A stretch of 64,000 nucleotides of DNA. It comes from Rhodococcoides trifolii. GTDB taxonomy: Bacteria > Actinomycetota > Actinomycetes > Mycobacteriales > Mycobacteriaceae. The stretch spans positions 248,001 through 312,000 of the forward strand of contig NZ_BMCU01000005.1 in NCBI RefSeq assembly GCF_014635345.1, given 5' to 3'. Positions 1 through 8,400 of the stretch are shown in pieces. The notes beneath the pieces were generated by a model. The model ran no database searches. It had not been told where the DNA came from and saw only the letters and a list, made by a program, of their open reading frames with translations. The translations under genes were made by a program, and so were the position numbers. Position 1 is the stretch's first letter; each line of letters begins with the position of its first letter.

Positions 1-1177
1 GCACCAGCCGCTGATCCTCGGTCCCCAGACGTTTCGTGCGCCCGAGATACAACGGCCGCTCGTGCTCGTCCAGAAGCAACAGAAACGCATGCTGACCCGA
101 CGCCATCCGCAGCGCATCCCGCACCGGGATGCTCGACCCGGTCGCGGTCAGCGCCATCCCGGATGCCTTCTCGAGCTGGTCGATAGTCATCGTCACGATC
201 GGCGCACATGTCACCCCGCGGTGCTTACCGGCCCGCCCCGAGGCGAGGTACGACCTCATGATCACCTTCAGCGCGTCGTGGCGGCGTTCACCCGCCGAGC
301 GCAGATCCCAGCGCGGCGGATCGGTGCGGGCAGGGGGTTCGTCGTTGGCGTCGACGTCGGAATCGGTGTCGGTGGCGTCCAGGTCAAGATCCAGTTCGTC
401 GTCGTCACTCGACCCCGACTTCTTGTCGTCTTCGACGTCCCCACCCGTCTTCGCCCCGGGCTTGCCGTACTTCGCATCCAACGCCTGCGCCATTGCCAAC
501 ATCTCCGAATCGAGCAGACCCTTTGTCGGTGTCAGCCCGTCCTTGCCCTGCTTCCCGAACCAGACGAAGGGCTTACGTTCCTTGTCCTTGCGGTCCTTCG
601 GCGGTGTACCGTCCTCGTCGATCATCTGCGCCAACCGCGTCGCCGCCACACCGAACTCCCGCGGCCGCGTCACCCGCGCCAACATCCCCAACTGCCACTC
701 CGCACGCTCGCGCGTCTCCACATCGACCTCGTCGGACAGGTCCGCGAAGAACTTGCTCACGATCGTCACGTGCTCGTCGGTGATCGCCCCGTCCGCCGCA
801 GCCTCGGCCGTCGCCGGGAACTGCGGCTCGGTCTTCTCCCCGGACGGCAGCGTCCGCGGCGCCAGCATCGTGGCCGACTTGATCCGCTTCGACGCCGCCG
901 GCGTGGAGCAGTTCAACCACGCCCCGATCGTGTGCGGGGTGGATCCCGATACTCCGACGAACCCACCGGTGTCGAGGATCTGCGCCAACCACCCGTTCGA
1001 CGCGCCCTCCAGAACCCGGCCCAGCCGAACGGCTTTCGCCCACACCTGCTGCAGATCCTCCGTCGCGAGCATCGAGGACTGGGCATCGGTCAGCGCCTGA
1101 ACCGACTTCTGCACGGCCGCAAGCAGATCGGCGAACACGACGTCGCCGACCCCACCCGATGTTCCCCCCGAAACCAT
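1..1177 (-). CDS. DUF222 / 13E12-repeat HNH endonuclease family protein (3' end off the window)
   Basis: The frame is open from an ATG at 1177 to the left edge, so about 392 residues are visible and the C-terminus is missing. Family hallmarks are the GERRHDALK motif (plus positions about 264-295) and, near the edge, a GQHAFLLLLDEHERPLYLGR block. In this family that block sits just before the zinc-bound HNH nuclease core, which here would lie outside the window. Between residues about 240 and 285 there is an Asp/Glu/Ser-rich low-complexity insert. DUF222/HNH proteins are abundant, multi-copy genes of mycobacteria and rhodococci. They are often linked to mobile or repeated DNA, but their biological role is not established. 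The family call is secure; nuclease activity is inferred only from the family. Confidence 0.85.
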   Translation of the reverse strand, partial: MVSGGTSGGVGDVVFADLLAAVQKSVQALTDAQSSMLATEDLQQVWAKAVRLGRVLEGASNGWLAQILDTGGFVGVSGSTPHTIGAWLNCSTPAASKRIKSATMLAPRTLPSGEKTEPQFPATAEAAADGAITDEHVTIVSKFFADLSDEVDVETRERAEWQLGMLARVTRPREFGVAATRLAQMIDEDGTPPKDRKDKERKPFVWFGKQGKDGLTPTKGLLDSEMLAMAQALDAKYGKPGAKTGGDVEDDKKSGSSDDDELDLDLDATDTDSDVDANDEPPARTDPPRWDLRSAGERRHDALKVIMRSYLASGRAGKHRGVTCAPIVTMTIDQLEKASGMALTATGSSIPVRDALRMASGQHAFLLLLDEHERPLYLGRTKRLGTEDQRLV

Positions 1178-1264
1178 GCCCGCAGAGTAGCAACCACCAC
1201 CGACAATTTTCGCTCATACGTTCGATCCGACCCAACCGCGGGCGGGTAGAACACCGGCCTCTTG

Positions 1265-2167
1265 TCAGGCCAGATACATCCCGAACCAGTCCAGCACTTC
1301 CTGATACACCTGCGCCGCAGCGGCCGGTTGATAGCGAGCGCCGGTGTCGTTGAAGAAGGCGTGATCGACGTCCGGAACGGTGTCGATCTTGTTGGTCAGA
1401 CCCGCGGCCTGCAAAGCTGCCGTGGCTGCCGGCTGCGATGCGTTGACCCGCGCATCGAGACCGGCATAGATCGCCAGCACCGCAGCGGAGTCGCCTGCGA
1501 AGTCGGGGTTGTCGGGAAGCGGACCGTAGAAGGGCACGGCCGCAGCGAGTCTCGGCTCGTTCGAGGCGAGCAGAGTCCACACGAGCCCGCCGCCGAAGCA
1601 GAAACCCACCGCGCCGAGCTTGACACCCGGCGCACGCTTCTGCAGTTCGTCGAGGCCGGCTTTCATGTCCGCGGAAAAACGCTCGGGCGGGATGTCGGAC
1701 AGCTTTGCCGTTGCTTCCGCGGGGTCGGTGAACGACGCCGTTCCACCTTCCTCGGACAGCAGGTCGATGGCCAACGACGAGTACCCCGCGCCGGCCAAAC
1801 GTCCTGCAATGGAACGGATGTGGTCCGTCAGACCCTTGTTCTCGTGTAGAACGAGGACGGCACCCCGGGGATTCGAGGCGGCCGCCCATGCGCCCTGCAG
1901 GGTTGCCGTCGGGCCGGGAAAGGTGATCGCTTCGGTGTCGACGGCGGTCTCCACGCCCGGCGGCAATCCAACGGCCGTCGTCGGCTCCTCGGTCGCTGTG
2001 GGCGCAACCGGGCTGCTGTCCGTGGAGCATGCAGCGAGCAACGTCGTCGCTGCTCCGGCGGTGATGCCCATGAGGGCAAGACGCCGCAAGGCTTCCCTGC
2101 GCGTGAACAACCCCTCTGCGTGATCGACAGCGATTTCTTCTGCGATGTAGCGCTTGAACGGGGTCAT
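1265..2167 (-). CDS. Exported dienelactone hydrolase family lipoprotein
   Basis: A 300-residue alpha/beta hydrolase of the dienelactone hydrolase family. The N-terminus holds a twin-arginine signal (TRREALRRLAL at residues 22-32) followed by a hydrophobic stretch and a lipobox ending at Cys47 (LLAAC). It should therefore be exported by Tat and lipid-anchored. The nucleophile elbow is GFCFGGG (a Cys nucleophile, as in dienelactone hydrolases), with Asp in YAGLDARV and His in VDHAFFND as the other likely triad members. The natural substrate is unknown; family members open cyclic or linear esters. It lies 21 bp downstream of a short-chain dehydrogenase on the same strand and may be co-transcribed with it. 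Confidence 0.88.
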   Translation of the reverse strand: MTPFKRYIAEEIAVDHAEGLFTRREALRRLALMGITAGAATTLLAACSTDSSPVAPTATEEPTTAVGLPPGVETAVDTEAITFPGPTATLQGAWAAASNPRGAVLVLHENKGLTDHIRSIAGRLAGAGYSSLAIDLLSEEGGTASFTDPAEATAKLSDIPPERFSADMKAGLDELQKRAPGVKLGAVGFCFGGGLVWTLLASNEPRLAAAVPFYGPLPDNPDFAGDSAAVLAIYAGLDARVNASQPAATAALQAAGLTNKIDTVPDVDHAFFNDTGARYQPAAAAQVYQEVLDWFGMYLA

Positions 2168-2188
2168 GACCCGATACTGCCCGAAGGA

Positions 2189-3091
2189 TCAGGCGATCGG
2201 TGGGTCTCGACGCAAACTCGTGTAACTCACACCGGTCAGCTTCTCGGACAGGTTCCACAGCTCGGTGGCCACCTTGAGATCGCGGGAGGCGCGGTTGGAC
2301 GACACCACCGTCGGATATCCCCGCATCTCGCGGAATCCGCTGGGTCCGATGTACGACCCACCCTCGACGTCGGGAGCGGTGGCGGCGTACAACTCGGGCA
2401 GCGCGCCGAAGTACGCGTTCTGGGCGACGAACTTCGCCCCGAAAGTCAGAACGAAATCCTGGATGGACTCCGTGTGCGTCGTCAGGTTCGTTGCGGAGAT
2501 GCCGGGGTGTGCCGCGACGGAGATGACCGACGAACGGGCCTCGGCCAAGCGGCGCTGAAGCTTGTAGGCGAACAGCAGATTAGCCAGCTTCGACTGACCG
2601 TAGGCCGGCCAGCGGCTGTAGCGACGGTGCTCGTAGTTGGGGTCGTCCAACGAGATCGCACCCATCGTGTGCGCGATAGAGGACAGCGTCACCACGCGGC
2701 TCGAGATGCGGTCGATCAACAGTCCGGTCAAGGCGAAGTGACCGAGATGATTGGTACCGAACTGCATTTCGAAACCGTCTGCGGTGCGCTTCTTCGGCAA
2801 CGCCATGACACCGGCGTTGTTGATCAGGACATCGAACGGCTCCGTGGTGTCGGCGAAGCGACGGACGGACGCGAGGTCGGCGAGGTCGAGTTCGCGCACC
2901 GTCGCGTTCGAACCGATCTCGCGGGCCACCGCCTCACCCTTCTCGGTGTTGCGGCACGCCAGTATCACCTCGGCTCCGGCGTCGCCGAGGGCGCGGGCGG
3001 CAGCTGCACCGAGCCCGCTGTTCGCGCCGGTCACGACGAATCGTCGACCCGTCTGGTCGGGCATGTCGGCGGTGGTCCACTTGGCAGTCAC
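2189..3091 (-). CDS. Short-chain dehydrogenase/reductase (SDR)
   Basis: About 300 residues of an NAD(P)-dependent SDR of the retinol-dehydrogenase/protochlorophyllide-reductase-like type. The Rossmann motif is TGANSGLG near the N-terminus, NNAG follows at about residue 90, Ser is in TLSSIAHT, and the catalytic Tyr and Lys are in [10 protein letters not shown] chose the GTG at 3091 ([13 protein letters not shown]...) because a GGAGGA sequence lies just upstream and homologues begin with a similar stretch. An ATG at 3064 and one at 3130 are alternatives; the latter would overlap the divergent gene start at 3129. The substrate is not predictable from sequence. Confidence 0.85.
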   Translation of the reverse strand: MTAKWTTADMPDQTGRRFVVTGANSGLGAAAARALGDAGAEVILACRNTEKGEAVAREIGSNATVRELDLADLASVRRFADTTEPFDVLINNAGVMALPKKRTADGFEMQFGTNHLGHFALTGLLIDRISSRVVTLSSIAHTMGAISLDDPNYEHRRYSRWPAYGQSKLANLLFAYKLQRRLAEARSSVISVAAHPGISATNLTTHTESIQDFVLTFGAKFVAQNAYFGALPELYAATAPDVEGGSYIGPSGFREMRGYPTVVSSNRASRDLKVATELWNLSEKLTGVSYTSLRRDPPIA

Positions 3092-3128
3092 TCCTCCGAC
3101 ATTACCGGGGCGTGAAAGAGTGCTGAGC

Positions 3129-4211
3129 ATGGAACCAGCAGCCGATCGCGCATGGGTGGAGAACGCACTTCGACTGGTCGAGTCCGACGCCAACCGCAGC
3201 GCAGACACGCACCTGCACTCGTTCCCACTCCCGTCGGACTGGGGCATCGATCTGTATCTGAAGGACGAGTCGGTGCACCCCACCGGATCGCTCAAGCACC
3301 GCCTCGCCCGCTCGCTGTTCCTCTTCGGCCTGGCCAACGGCGACATCGGGCCGCGCACAACACTTGTCGAGGCGTCGAGTGGATCGACGGCAGTGTCCGA
3401 GGCGTACTTCGCCCGCCTGATCGGTTCGAAGTTCGTCGCCGTGATGCCTGCATCGACGTCCCCTACCAAGATTGCCCTGATCGAACGGTACGGCGGCTCG
3501 ATCCAGCTGGTCCCGGAGTCCGGGATGGTCTATGCCGAGGCGGAACGGCTGGGCGCACAGGACGATTGGTTCTACCTGGACCAGTTCACCAACGCATCGG
3601 TCGTGACCGACTGGCGTGGCAACAACAACATCGCCTGCTCGATCTTCGATCAGATGGCTCTCGAACGCCACCCCGTCCCCACGTGGATCGTGGTCGGCGC
3701 AGGAACGGGAGGCACCAGTGCCACGATCGGTCGCTACTGCCGCTACAAGCGCGTCCATACCCGCGTCGCCGTGGTGGATCCCGAGGGCTCCGCGTTTCAC
3801 GACGCGTGGGTCACCGGCCGCCGCGACGTCACCGGAACCGGCTCGCGCATCGAGGGAATCGGGCGCCCTCGCGTCGAACCGTCCTTCGTCCCTGCGGTGA
3901 TCGACGAGATGATGAGCATTCCGGACGACGCATCCGTGGCGGCAATGCGCTTGCTGGACATGATGACAGGGCTGCATGCGGGCGGATCGACGGGCACCAA
4001 TCTCGTCGGCGCCTTCCGCCTCGCTGCGGCCATGAAGGCCAGAGACGAGCAGGGCAGCATCGTGACACTGGTCTGCGACGGCGGCGAACGATACGAGGGA
4101 ACCTATTACAGCGACGAGTGGGTCGCTGCGCAAGGAATGGACCTGGGAGCCAGGCGCGGCGAGCTCGACTCGTTTCTGACGAGCGGCGTGTGGGACTCAG
4201 CGATCGGCTGA
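3129..4211 (+). CDS. cds1: PLP-dependent cysteine synthase family protein, probable L-cysteine desulfhydrase
   Basis: A 360-residue fold-type II PLP enzyme. The PLP-binding Lys is in [10 protein letters not shown] (residues about 54-63), the substrate loop is [10 protein letters not shown] and the phosphate-binding loop is [14 protein letters not shown]. Length and motifs match mycobacterial Cds1 (Rv3684 group), which releases sulfide, ammonia and pyruvate from L-cysteine, rather than the shorter biosynthetic CysK/CysM. The ATG at 3129 is almost back to back with the divergent SDR gene. The 3' end overlaps the convergent hydrolase gene by 15 bp. The family is certain; the desulfhydrase role is inferred from overall resemblance. 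Confidence 0.8.
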   Translation: MEPAADRAWVENALRLVESDANRSADTHLHSFPLPSDWGIDLYLKDESVHPTGSLKHRLARSLFLFGLANGDIGPRTTLVEASSGSTAVSEAYFARLIGSKFVAVMPASTSPTKIALIERYGGSIQLVPESGMVYAEAERLGAQDDWFYLDQFTNASVVTDWRGNNNIACSIFDQMALERHPVPTWIVVGAGTGGTSATIGRYCRYKRVHTRVAVVDPEGSAFHDAWVTGRRDVTGTGSRIEGIGRPRVEPSFVPAVIDEMMSIPDDASVAAMRLLDMMTGLHAGGSTGTNLVGAFRLAAAMKARDEQGSIVTLVCDGGERYEGTYYSDEWVAAQGMDLGARRGELDSFLTSGVWDSAIG

Positions 4212-4997
4212 CGGAACGGTACTACCCGCCAACAGGATCGATGCGATCAACTCCGGATTGTCGCTCATCGGGACATGGCCGACTCCCGGCACCGATATCA
4301 GTCGCGCATGCGGGAAGTGTCGCAACACATTTCGGCGGTTTCGGTGCGGGAGGATGAAATCGCGAGTGCCCCAGGCGACGGTCACCGGCACGACCGGATC
4401 TGTCAGCGGAGGCAGCGCGAACGGCGCGTCGACACCCCCGGCGAGGGTCGTGTTCGTCAGCAGCGACTCCAGATCGACAACCGCAGCGTCGTACGAGATG
4501 CGGCTCGGGTGTGCGAAGAACGGTGCGAGAGAGGGATAGCGGACCAGGCGACTACGAAACGCGGCCGGAGCCTTCTTCCCGAGACCGGCCGCCGCAGCGC
4601 GCAGCGCGCTGAACTTGGCCAGGCTTCGCGCCTGGCTCGCGGGCCCGTTCCAGAACCCGGCCGGTGACAGCGCCGTCGCCGTCGTCACGTCTCCGCGCGC
4701 GGCCAGACACAGAGACAGGTACCCGCCCAGCGAATTTCCCGCGACATGGACCTGCCCGTCCGTGGACTCGATCCCACGGATCAACTCGGCCAGCGCATCG
4801 ACGAATGCGTCGAGTCGCTCTGCTCCGAACACGTCGATGTCCTCGGACTCGCCGTGGCCGGGCAGGTCGACGGTGACCACCCTGCGGTACGAAGTCAGCA
4901 GCTCGAGAACCGGGTCCCAGGCCTGGCGACGATGCACTACCCCGTGAACCAGGACCAGGGTGGGACCGGCGCCGGCGATGTCGTACGTGAGGCTCAT
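4197..4997 (-). CDS. Alpha/beta hydrolase
   Basis: A 266-residue cytosolic alpha/beta hydrolase. The oxyanion motif HGVVHRR follows the first strand, the nucleophile elbow is GNSLGG at about residue 100, and the acid is in WGTRDFILP. The catalytic His is in GVGHVPM, close to the C-terminus. The ATG at 4997 ([11 protein letters not shown]) gives the usual family start. There is no signal peptide. The substrate is unknown; esterases, C-C hydrolases and lactonases share this architecture. It is co-oriented with the DUF2461 gene, 11 bp downstream of it, and its 3' end overlaps that of the cysteine desulfhydrase-like gene. Confidence 0.87.
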   Translation of the reverse strand: MSLTYDIAGAGPTLVLVHGVVHRRQAWDPVLELLTSYRRVVTVDLPGHGESEDIDVFGAERLDAFVDALAELIRGIESTDGQVHVAGNSLGGYLSLCLAARGDVTTATALSPAGFWNGPASQARSLAKFSALRAAAAGLGKKAPAAFRSRLVRYPSLAPFFAHPSRISYDAAVVDLESLLTNTTLAGGVDAPFALPPLTDPVVPVTVAWGTRDFILPHRNRRNVLRHFPHARLISVPGVGHVPMSDNPELIASILLAGSTVPSADR

Positions 4998-5008
4998 GTC
5001 GGAAAAGG

Positions 5009-5641
5009 CTAGTTCCCCAGCACCTGACCCGACCATTCCACCAGCGGAGTCAGTTTCCGCCACTCGGCGCGGATGTGGCCCAGCGCCTCGGTCGTTTCGA
5101 GCCATGCGGGGCTGCCGAATTTCTTGCTCGCGGTCAGCGACTTGTGCCGCAGTAGCTCGATCCGTGGGTGGTCGGCGTCGTACCCGCGCGGCTTGGTCTT
5201 GAGGCTGTCGCCGCCGCGTTCGAACCCCTTCTTCTGGGCGGTTCGCATGATCGTCTCGAGCTCGGGTCCGCGAACGTCGTCGTCGACTGCCGCCCGAAAA
5301 CGAGCGATGGTCTCCGGCGTGCTGCTGTAGAAGCCGCCGGCGATGAACAGCCCCGCCGCGTCGATATGCAGGTAGTAGCCGACGGACGGCCCAACGTCGA
5401 CGAACAAGCCCTGATGGGTCTTGAAGGGCGTCTTGTCGTTGGAGAAGCGAACATCGCGATAGGGCCGGAACAACTTGGCCGTCCCGAACTCTTTCTCCAA
5501 TTCGGCGGCCAACGCAGTCATCGGCGCCCGTACCGATTGGTCGTAGATCTCTTTGTGCGCGGTCCACCAGATCTTGCTGTTGTCGGCTTCGAGGTCTTCG
5601 TAGAAATCGAGCGCGGCGAAAGGAATCCCGGTGAACGCCAT
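5009..5641 (-). CDS. DUF2461 domain-containing protein
   Basis: A 210-residue protein of the DUF2461 family (TIGR02453 type), present in many bacteria and some fungi but functionally uncharacterised. The family pattern is visible from the N-terminus: a short lead, F-Y-x-L-x2-N-N-K-x-W style residues (DFYEDLEADNSKIWWTAHK), then RDVRFSNDKTPFKTH and a GYYLHID strand. There is no signal peptide and no obvious catalytic triad. The start at 5641 (MAFTGIPFAA) was preferred over upstream in-frame codons because homologues begin there. It is followed after 11 bp by an alpha/beta hydrolase on the same strand. Confidence 0.88.
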   Translation of the reverse strand: MAFTGIPFAALDFYEDLEADNSKIWWTAHKEIYDQSVRAPMTALAAELEKEFGTAKLFRPYRDVRFSNDKTPFKTHQGLFVDVGPSVGYYLHIDAAGLFIAGGFYSSTPETIARFRAAVDDDVRGPELETIMRTAQKKGFERGGDSLKTKPRGYDADHPRIELLRHKSLTASKKFGSPAWLETTEALGHIRAEWRKLTPLVEWSGQVLGN

Positions 5642-5693
5642 GCTGCGACCATACGACGCGATGAGTTTCATAGAACCGGAGAGTCCACACCGC

Positions 5694-6167
5694 ATGCAGA
5701 AGATCACGACATCGCTCTGGTTCGACTCGCAGGCCGAGGAGGCCGCGAATTTCTACACCTCCCTCTTCCCCGACTCGAAAATTCTCGATGTGAGCCGCTA
5801 CGGGGAGGGCACGATGGGTGATCCGGGAAGCGTCATGACGGTCGACTTCGAGCTGTTCGGGCAAAGCTTCAACGCCATCAACGGCGGTCCGCTGTTCACG
5901 TTCTCCGAAGCGATCTCCCTGTCGGTGAGCTGCGCGGACCAGAACGAAGTCGACCATTACTGGGACACGTTGACCGCGGACGGCGGCGTGGAATCACAAT
6001 GCGGGTGGCTCAAGGACAGATTCGGCCTGTCCTGGCAGATCGTTCCAGTTCAGCTGATGGAACTGATGAGCAACCCCGACCCGGACACGTCGCAGCGAGT
6101 CATGAAGGCAATGCTCGGCATGCGCAAGATCAGCGTTCCGGATTTGCAGGTGGCTCACGACGGCTGA
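5694..6167 (+). CDS. VOC family (PhnB-like) protein
   Basis: A 157-residue protein of the PhnB/3-demethylubiquinone methyltransferase-like branch of the vicinal-oxygen-chelate fold. It starts MQKITTSLWFDSQAEEAANF, the standard N-terminus of this branch, and ends with the GLSWQIVP strand. Members usually lack a demonstrated activity and often occur as stand-alone genes. A GGAGAG ribosome binding site lies 10 nt before the ATG. The start region is divergent from the DUF2461 gene. The last 38 bp overlap the convergent enoyl-CoA hydratase gene. Confidence 0.88.
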   Translation: MQKITTSLWFDSQAEEAANFYTSLFPDSKILDVSRYGEGTMGDPGSVMTVDFELFGQSFNAINGGPLFTFSEAISLSVSCADQNEVDHYWDTLTADGGVESQCGWLKDRFGLSWQIVPVQLMELMSNPDPDTSQRVMKAMLGMRKISVPDLQVAHDG

Positions 6168-6885
6168 GGAACTCCGTCATGCGGCGGTGCTTCTCGTCGT
6201 CGGTGAACAGCATCGCCTGTGCCAGGAGGTCCACCTGCGGGTGGGCGGCCGGGTCGGCGTCGGTGACCAGTTTTGTCGCGCGCAACGCAATCGGTGACAA
6301 CTTCTGCATCTTCTGCGCGAGTGCCGTTGCGGCAGTGGGCAAGTCGGATGGCTCGACGATCGAATGCAGCAAGCCGACTTGGAAGGCACGGTCCGCGGTG
6401 AGTTTGTCTCCTGCGAGCAGAAGATGCTTGGCGACGCTTTCGCCCACCAAACGGACGAGCCTGAACGTGGCCCCCGCGCCCGCCGTGATGCCGAGGCCGG
6501 GCTCGGGTTGTCCGAATATCGTTCTCGGCGTGCCGATTCGAATGTCGCACGCATAGGTGAGTTCCGCTCCCCCACCGAGCGCGTAACCGTCGATTGCGGC
6601 GATGGTCGGCATCGGCAATCGCCTGATGCGTTCGAAGGCCGTGCCGTTGATTCCCGTCAGCGCGTCGGCGCGTCCTCGGTCGCGCAATTGCGCGATGTCG
6701 GCTCCCGCAGCGAAGACCCCCTCGGTTCCGCCGGTGATGATGGCGATGCGCGGCTCGGCCTCGAGGTCGGCGCACAACTCGTGGATCTCACCGATCATCG
6801 CGGCGTCGATGGCGTTTCGCTGGGCCGGCCGGTTCAACAGGACGGTGACGATGCCGTCGGCTTCGGTGATATCGAGTGCGGTCAT
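6130..6885 (-). CDS. Enoyl-CoA hydratase/isomerase family protein
   Basis: A 251-residue crotonase-fold enzyme. The oxyanion-hole segments are FAAGADIAQL and DGYALGGGAEL, and both glutamates used by classical hydratases appear to be present (GGGAELTYACD and FGQPEPGLG). This supports true hydratase chemistry on a short- or medium-chain enoyl-CoA. The exact pathway cannot be told because no beta-oxidation partners flank it. The ATG at 6885 is preceded by a purine-rich GCAGGA close to the start. The gene ends 38 bp inside the convergent VOC gene, an arrangement likely to give overlapping transcripts. Confidence 0.88.
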   Translation of the reverse strand: MTALDITEADGIVTVLLNRPAQRNAIDAAMIGEIHELCADLEAEPRIAIITGGTEGVFAAGADIAQLRDRGRADALTGINGTAFERIRRLPMPTIAAIDGYALGGGAELTYACDIRIGTPRTIFGQPEPGLGITAGAGATFRLVRLVGESVAKHLLLAGDKLTADRAFQVGLLHSIVEPSDLPTAATALAQKMQKLSPIALRATKLVTDADPAAHPQVDLLAQAMLFTDDEKHRRMTEFLSRREPPANPER

Positions 6886-6896
6886 TCCTGCACGGT

Positions 6897-6943
6897 AATC
6901 GGGTGCCACCGACCGCGCCCTGCACGGTCAGTAGCACCGGATT
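6897..6943. repeat. 47-bp palindromic intergenic repeat, copy A
   Basis: An imperfect inverted repeat with outer arms AATCGGGTGCC and the near-complement of that, and inner complementary ACCGNGCC/CGGTCAGT-like segments. It matches copy B at 7681-7727 at 39 of 47 positions, in the same orientation. It sits directly at the truncated 3' side of the AbiEi-like pseudogene. It looks like a small mobile or dispersed palindromic unit; no transposase is near. Confidence 0.65.
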
Positions 6944-6949
6944 CGGTCG

Positions 6950-7636
6950 AGGGTTGCGATGATTTGGGTGATTACGTACTCGGAACGCAATGTCGATCTC
7001 GAAACCGCCCATTTCAAGTTCACCACCCAGCCCGTGACCCTCGCCGACTTCAGCAAGCCGATCAGCAAGCGCTCACCCTCGGACCGGGCACCGCTCTCCG
7101 CGGCTCGCAGCAGTTCACCGGCTCGCACCGCTCCGGTCCGGCCGGCGTTGTAGGCGTGGGTTCGCCGCAGGACGTCCAGGTTCGTGCGCCGCTGCAACGC
7201 ACGATCCATGATGTGTGCGGATCCGAACGGACGCCTCCAGAACGGTGAGGTGCAGCGATGTCACTCTGAGCGAACGAATTTCGACCACATCTGTGCTGCG
7301 CAGGTCCCGCCGGCGCAGCCGACAACCCTGTGCACGGCTTCGGCCGGAGCGCGGCACGGTCACGTCGATGACGTTCGGCATATTCGGTACCAGCTTGTGC
7401 CAGTACGCGGCCGCCTCGCCCGATAGGACGGCGTGCGATCCAGCATGAAGTGCCGCGCAGCGGATTCGAGCGTCCGGGGTGAATGGGCGGTTGGCTACGA
7501 AGTAGACACCGCGAAATCGTGCGATCCATGCGCCCGATCGCAGCATTCGGTCGATGGCGTCGTCGCTCAATCCACAGGACCGGGCCTGTGCACGACTGAT
7601 GACGCCGTCGTGGCGGATCAAGAAGGGGTCGAGCAT
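6950..7636 (-). pseudogene. Decayed AbiEi-antitoxin-like / DUF559 protein gene
   Basis: Reading from an ATG at 7636, the frame encodes an AbiEi-like winged-helix N-terminus (MLDPFLIRHDGVISRAQA, then WIARFRGVYFV and ALSGEAAAYWHK-like features). The similarity then breaks: near 7210-7225 it jumps by one base into the frame reading MDRALQRRTNLDVLRRTHAY and ARSEGERLLIGLLKSARV. Near 7016-7020 it shifts again into MGGFEIDIAFRV, the start of the DUF559 nuclease-like core. The remainder of that core is missing, and the gene stops being recognisable about where repeat copy A begins. Two frameshifts plus a 3' truncation make it a pseudogene. The intact family fuses an AbiEi-type N-terminus to a DUF559 domain and is common in actinobacteria. 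The left limit is approximate. Confidence 0.75.
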
Positions 7637-7680
7637 GCCTGGTTTGACGCCGACTGGCCGACGACGGTTCCGCCGCGCGC

Positions 7681-7727
7681 AATCGGGTGCCATTCACCGC
7701 GCCATCCGCGGTCAGTGGCACCCGATT
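7681..7727. repeat. 47-bp palindromic intergenic repeat, copy B
   Basis: A near-perfect inverted repeat with arms AATCGGGTGCCA and TGGCACCCGATT (12 bp, fully complementary) and an inner stem. It is the better-preserved partner of copy A (6897-6943; 39/47 identical, direct orientation). It lies 44 bp upstream of the pseudogene start and just before the PfpI promoter, so the pair brackets the decayed gene. Confidence 0.7.
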
Positions 7728-7732
7728 CAGAT

Positions 7733-7777
7733 TTGACAGTGTGCTGTCAATAAACTAATTTGACAGCACACTGTCAA
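7733..7777 (+). promoter_or_regulatory. Promoter with two mirror-image 18-bp operators for the PfpI-MarR pair
   Basis: TTGACAGTGTGCTGTCAA at 7733-7750 and its exact reverse complement at 7760-7777, each with 7-bp perfect arms; the centres are 27 bp apart. A textbook promoter is embedded: -35 TTGACA at 7733-7738, a 17-bp spacer and -10 TAATTT at 7756-7761. Operator 1 covers the -35 and operator 2 the -10 and start site. The MarR-type gene of the downstream operon is the natural candidate repressor (inference). An AGGGAG ribosome binding site precedes the ATG at 7792. Confidence 0.8.
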
Positions 7778-7791
7778 TCAAGGGAGTCAGC

Positions 7792-8400
7792 ATGAAAACC
7801 GTCGCGCTCTACGCCATGGACACCATGGCCGACTGGGAATACAGCTACATCGTCGCGGGACTGACCATGGCGGCAGAATTCGCACCCGATCGCTACCGAC
7901 TGGTCGTCGCCAGCGACGGGCCTGTCGAGGAGGTCACGACGCTCGGCCGCCTACGATTGAGACCCGACACGACGCTCGACCAGCTCGACGATGTCGCTGT
8001 CCTGATCCTCCCCGGCGGCGCGACGTGGGCGACGGGTCACGACGCCGTGCTGGACATGGCGCGCAGCCTGCTGGAGGCCGACACACCGGTTGCCGCGATC
8101 TGCGGTGCGACGCTCGGGCTGGCCCGCACGGGCATCCTCGACAATCGACCGCACACGAGCAACGACCCCGGATTCCTCACCACGGCAACCGAATACAAGG
8201 GGGCAGACCACTACGTAGAGTCCCGGACCGTGACGGACAGCGCCCTGATCACCGCACCCGGAACGGCCCCCGTCGACTTCTCGAAAGCGGTGTTCGAAGC
8301 GCTCGAATTGTTCCCCCAACCCGTGATCGATGCATGGCACGGGCTCTACACGACCGGTGACAAGAAGTACTACGACCAACTGAACGGCACCTCCGCGTGA
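7792..8400 (+). CDS. DJ-1/PfpI family type 1 glutamine amidotransferase-like protein
   Basis: A 202-residue DJ-1/PfpI-fold protein. The nucleophile elbow is AICGATLGLA (Cys at about residue 104), and an acidic residue lies early in the chain (DWEY at 14-17) as in the family. It starts at an ATG with an AGGGAG site. Related proteins include putative glyoxalase III-like, chaperone-like or amidotransferase-like stress proteins; the actual reaction is unknown. It forms an operon with the MarR regulator, whose GTG overlaps this stop codon (GTGA). Transcription should be controlled through the twin operators just upstream. Confidence 0.87.
   Translation: MKTVALYAMDTMADWEYSYIVAGLTMAAEFAPDRYRLVVASDGPVEEVTTLGRLRLRPDTTLDQLDDVAVLILPGGATWATGHDAVLDMARSLLEADTPVAAICGATLGLARTGILDNRPHTSNDPGFLTTATEYKGADHYVESRTVTDSALITAPGTAPVDFSKAVFEALELFPQPVIDAWHGLYTTGDKKYYDQLNGTSA

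Noticed and set aside
6928..7209. Separate small gene of 93 codons on the minus strand
   Set aside because: It is the middle part of the frameshifted AbiEi/DUF559 pseudogene, not an independent gene.
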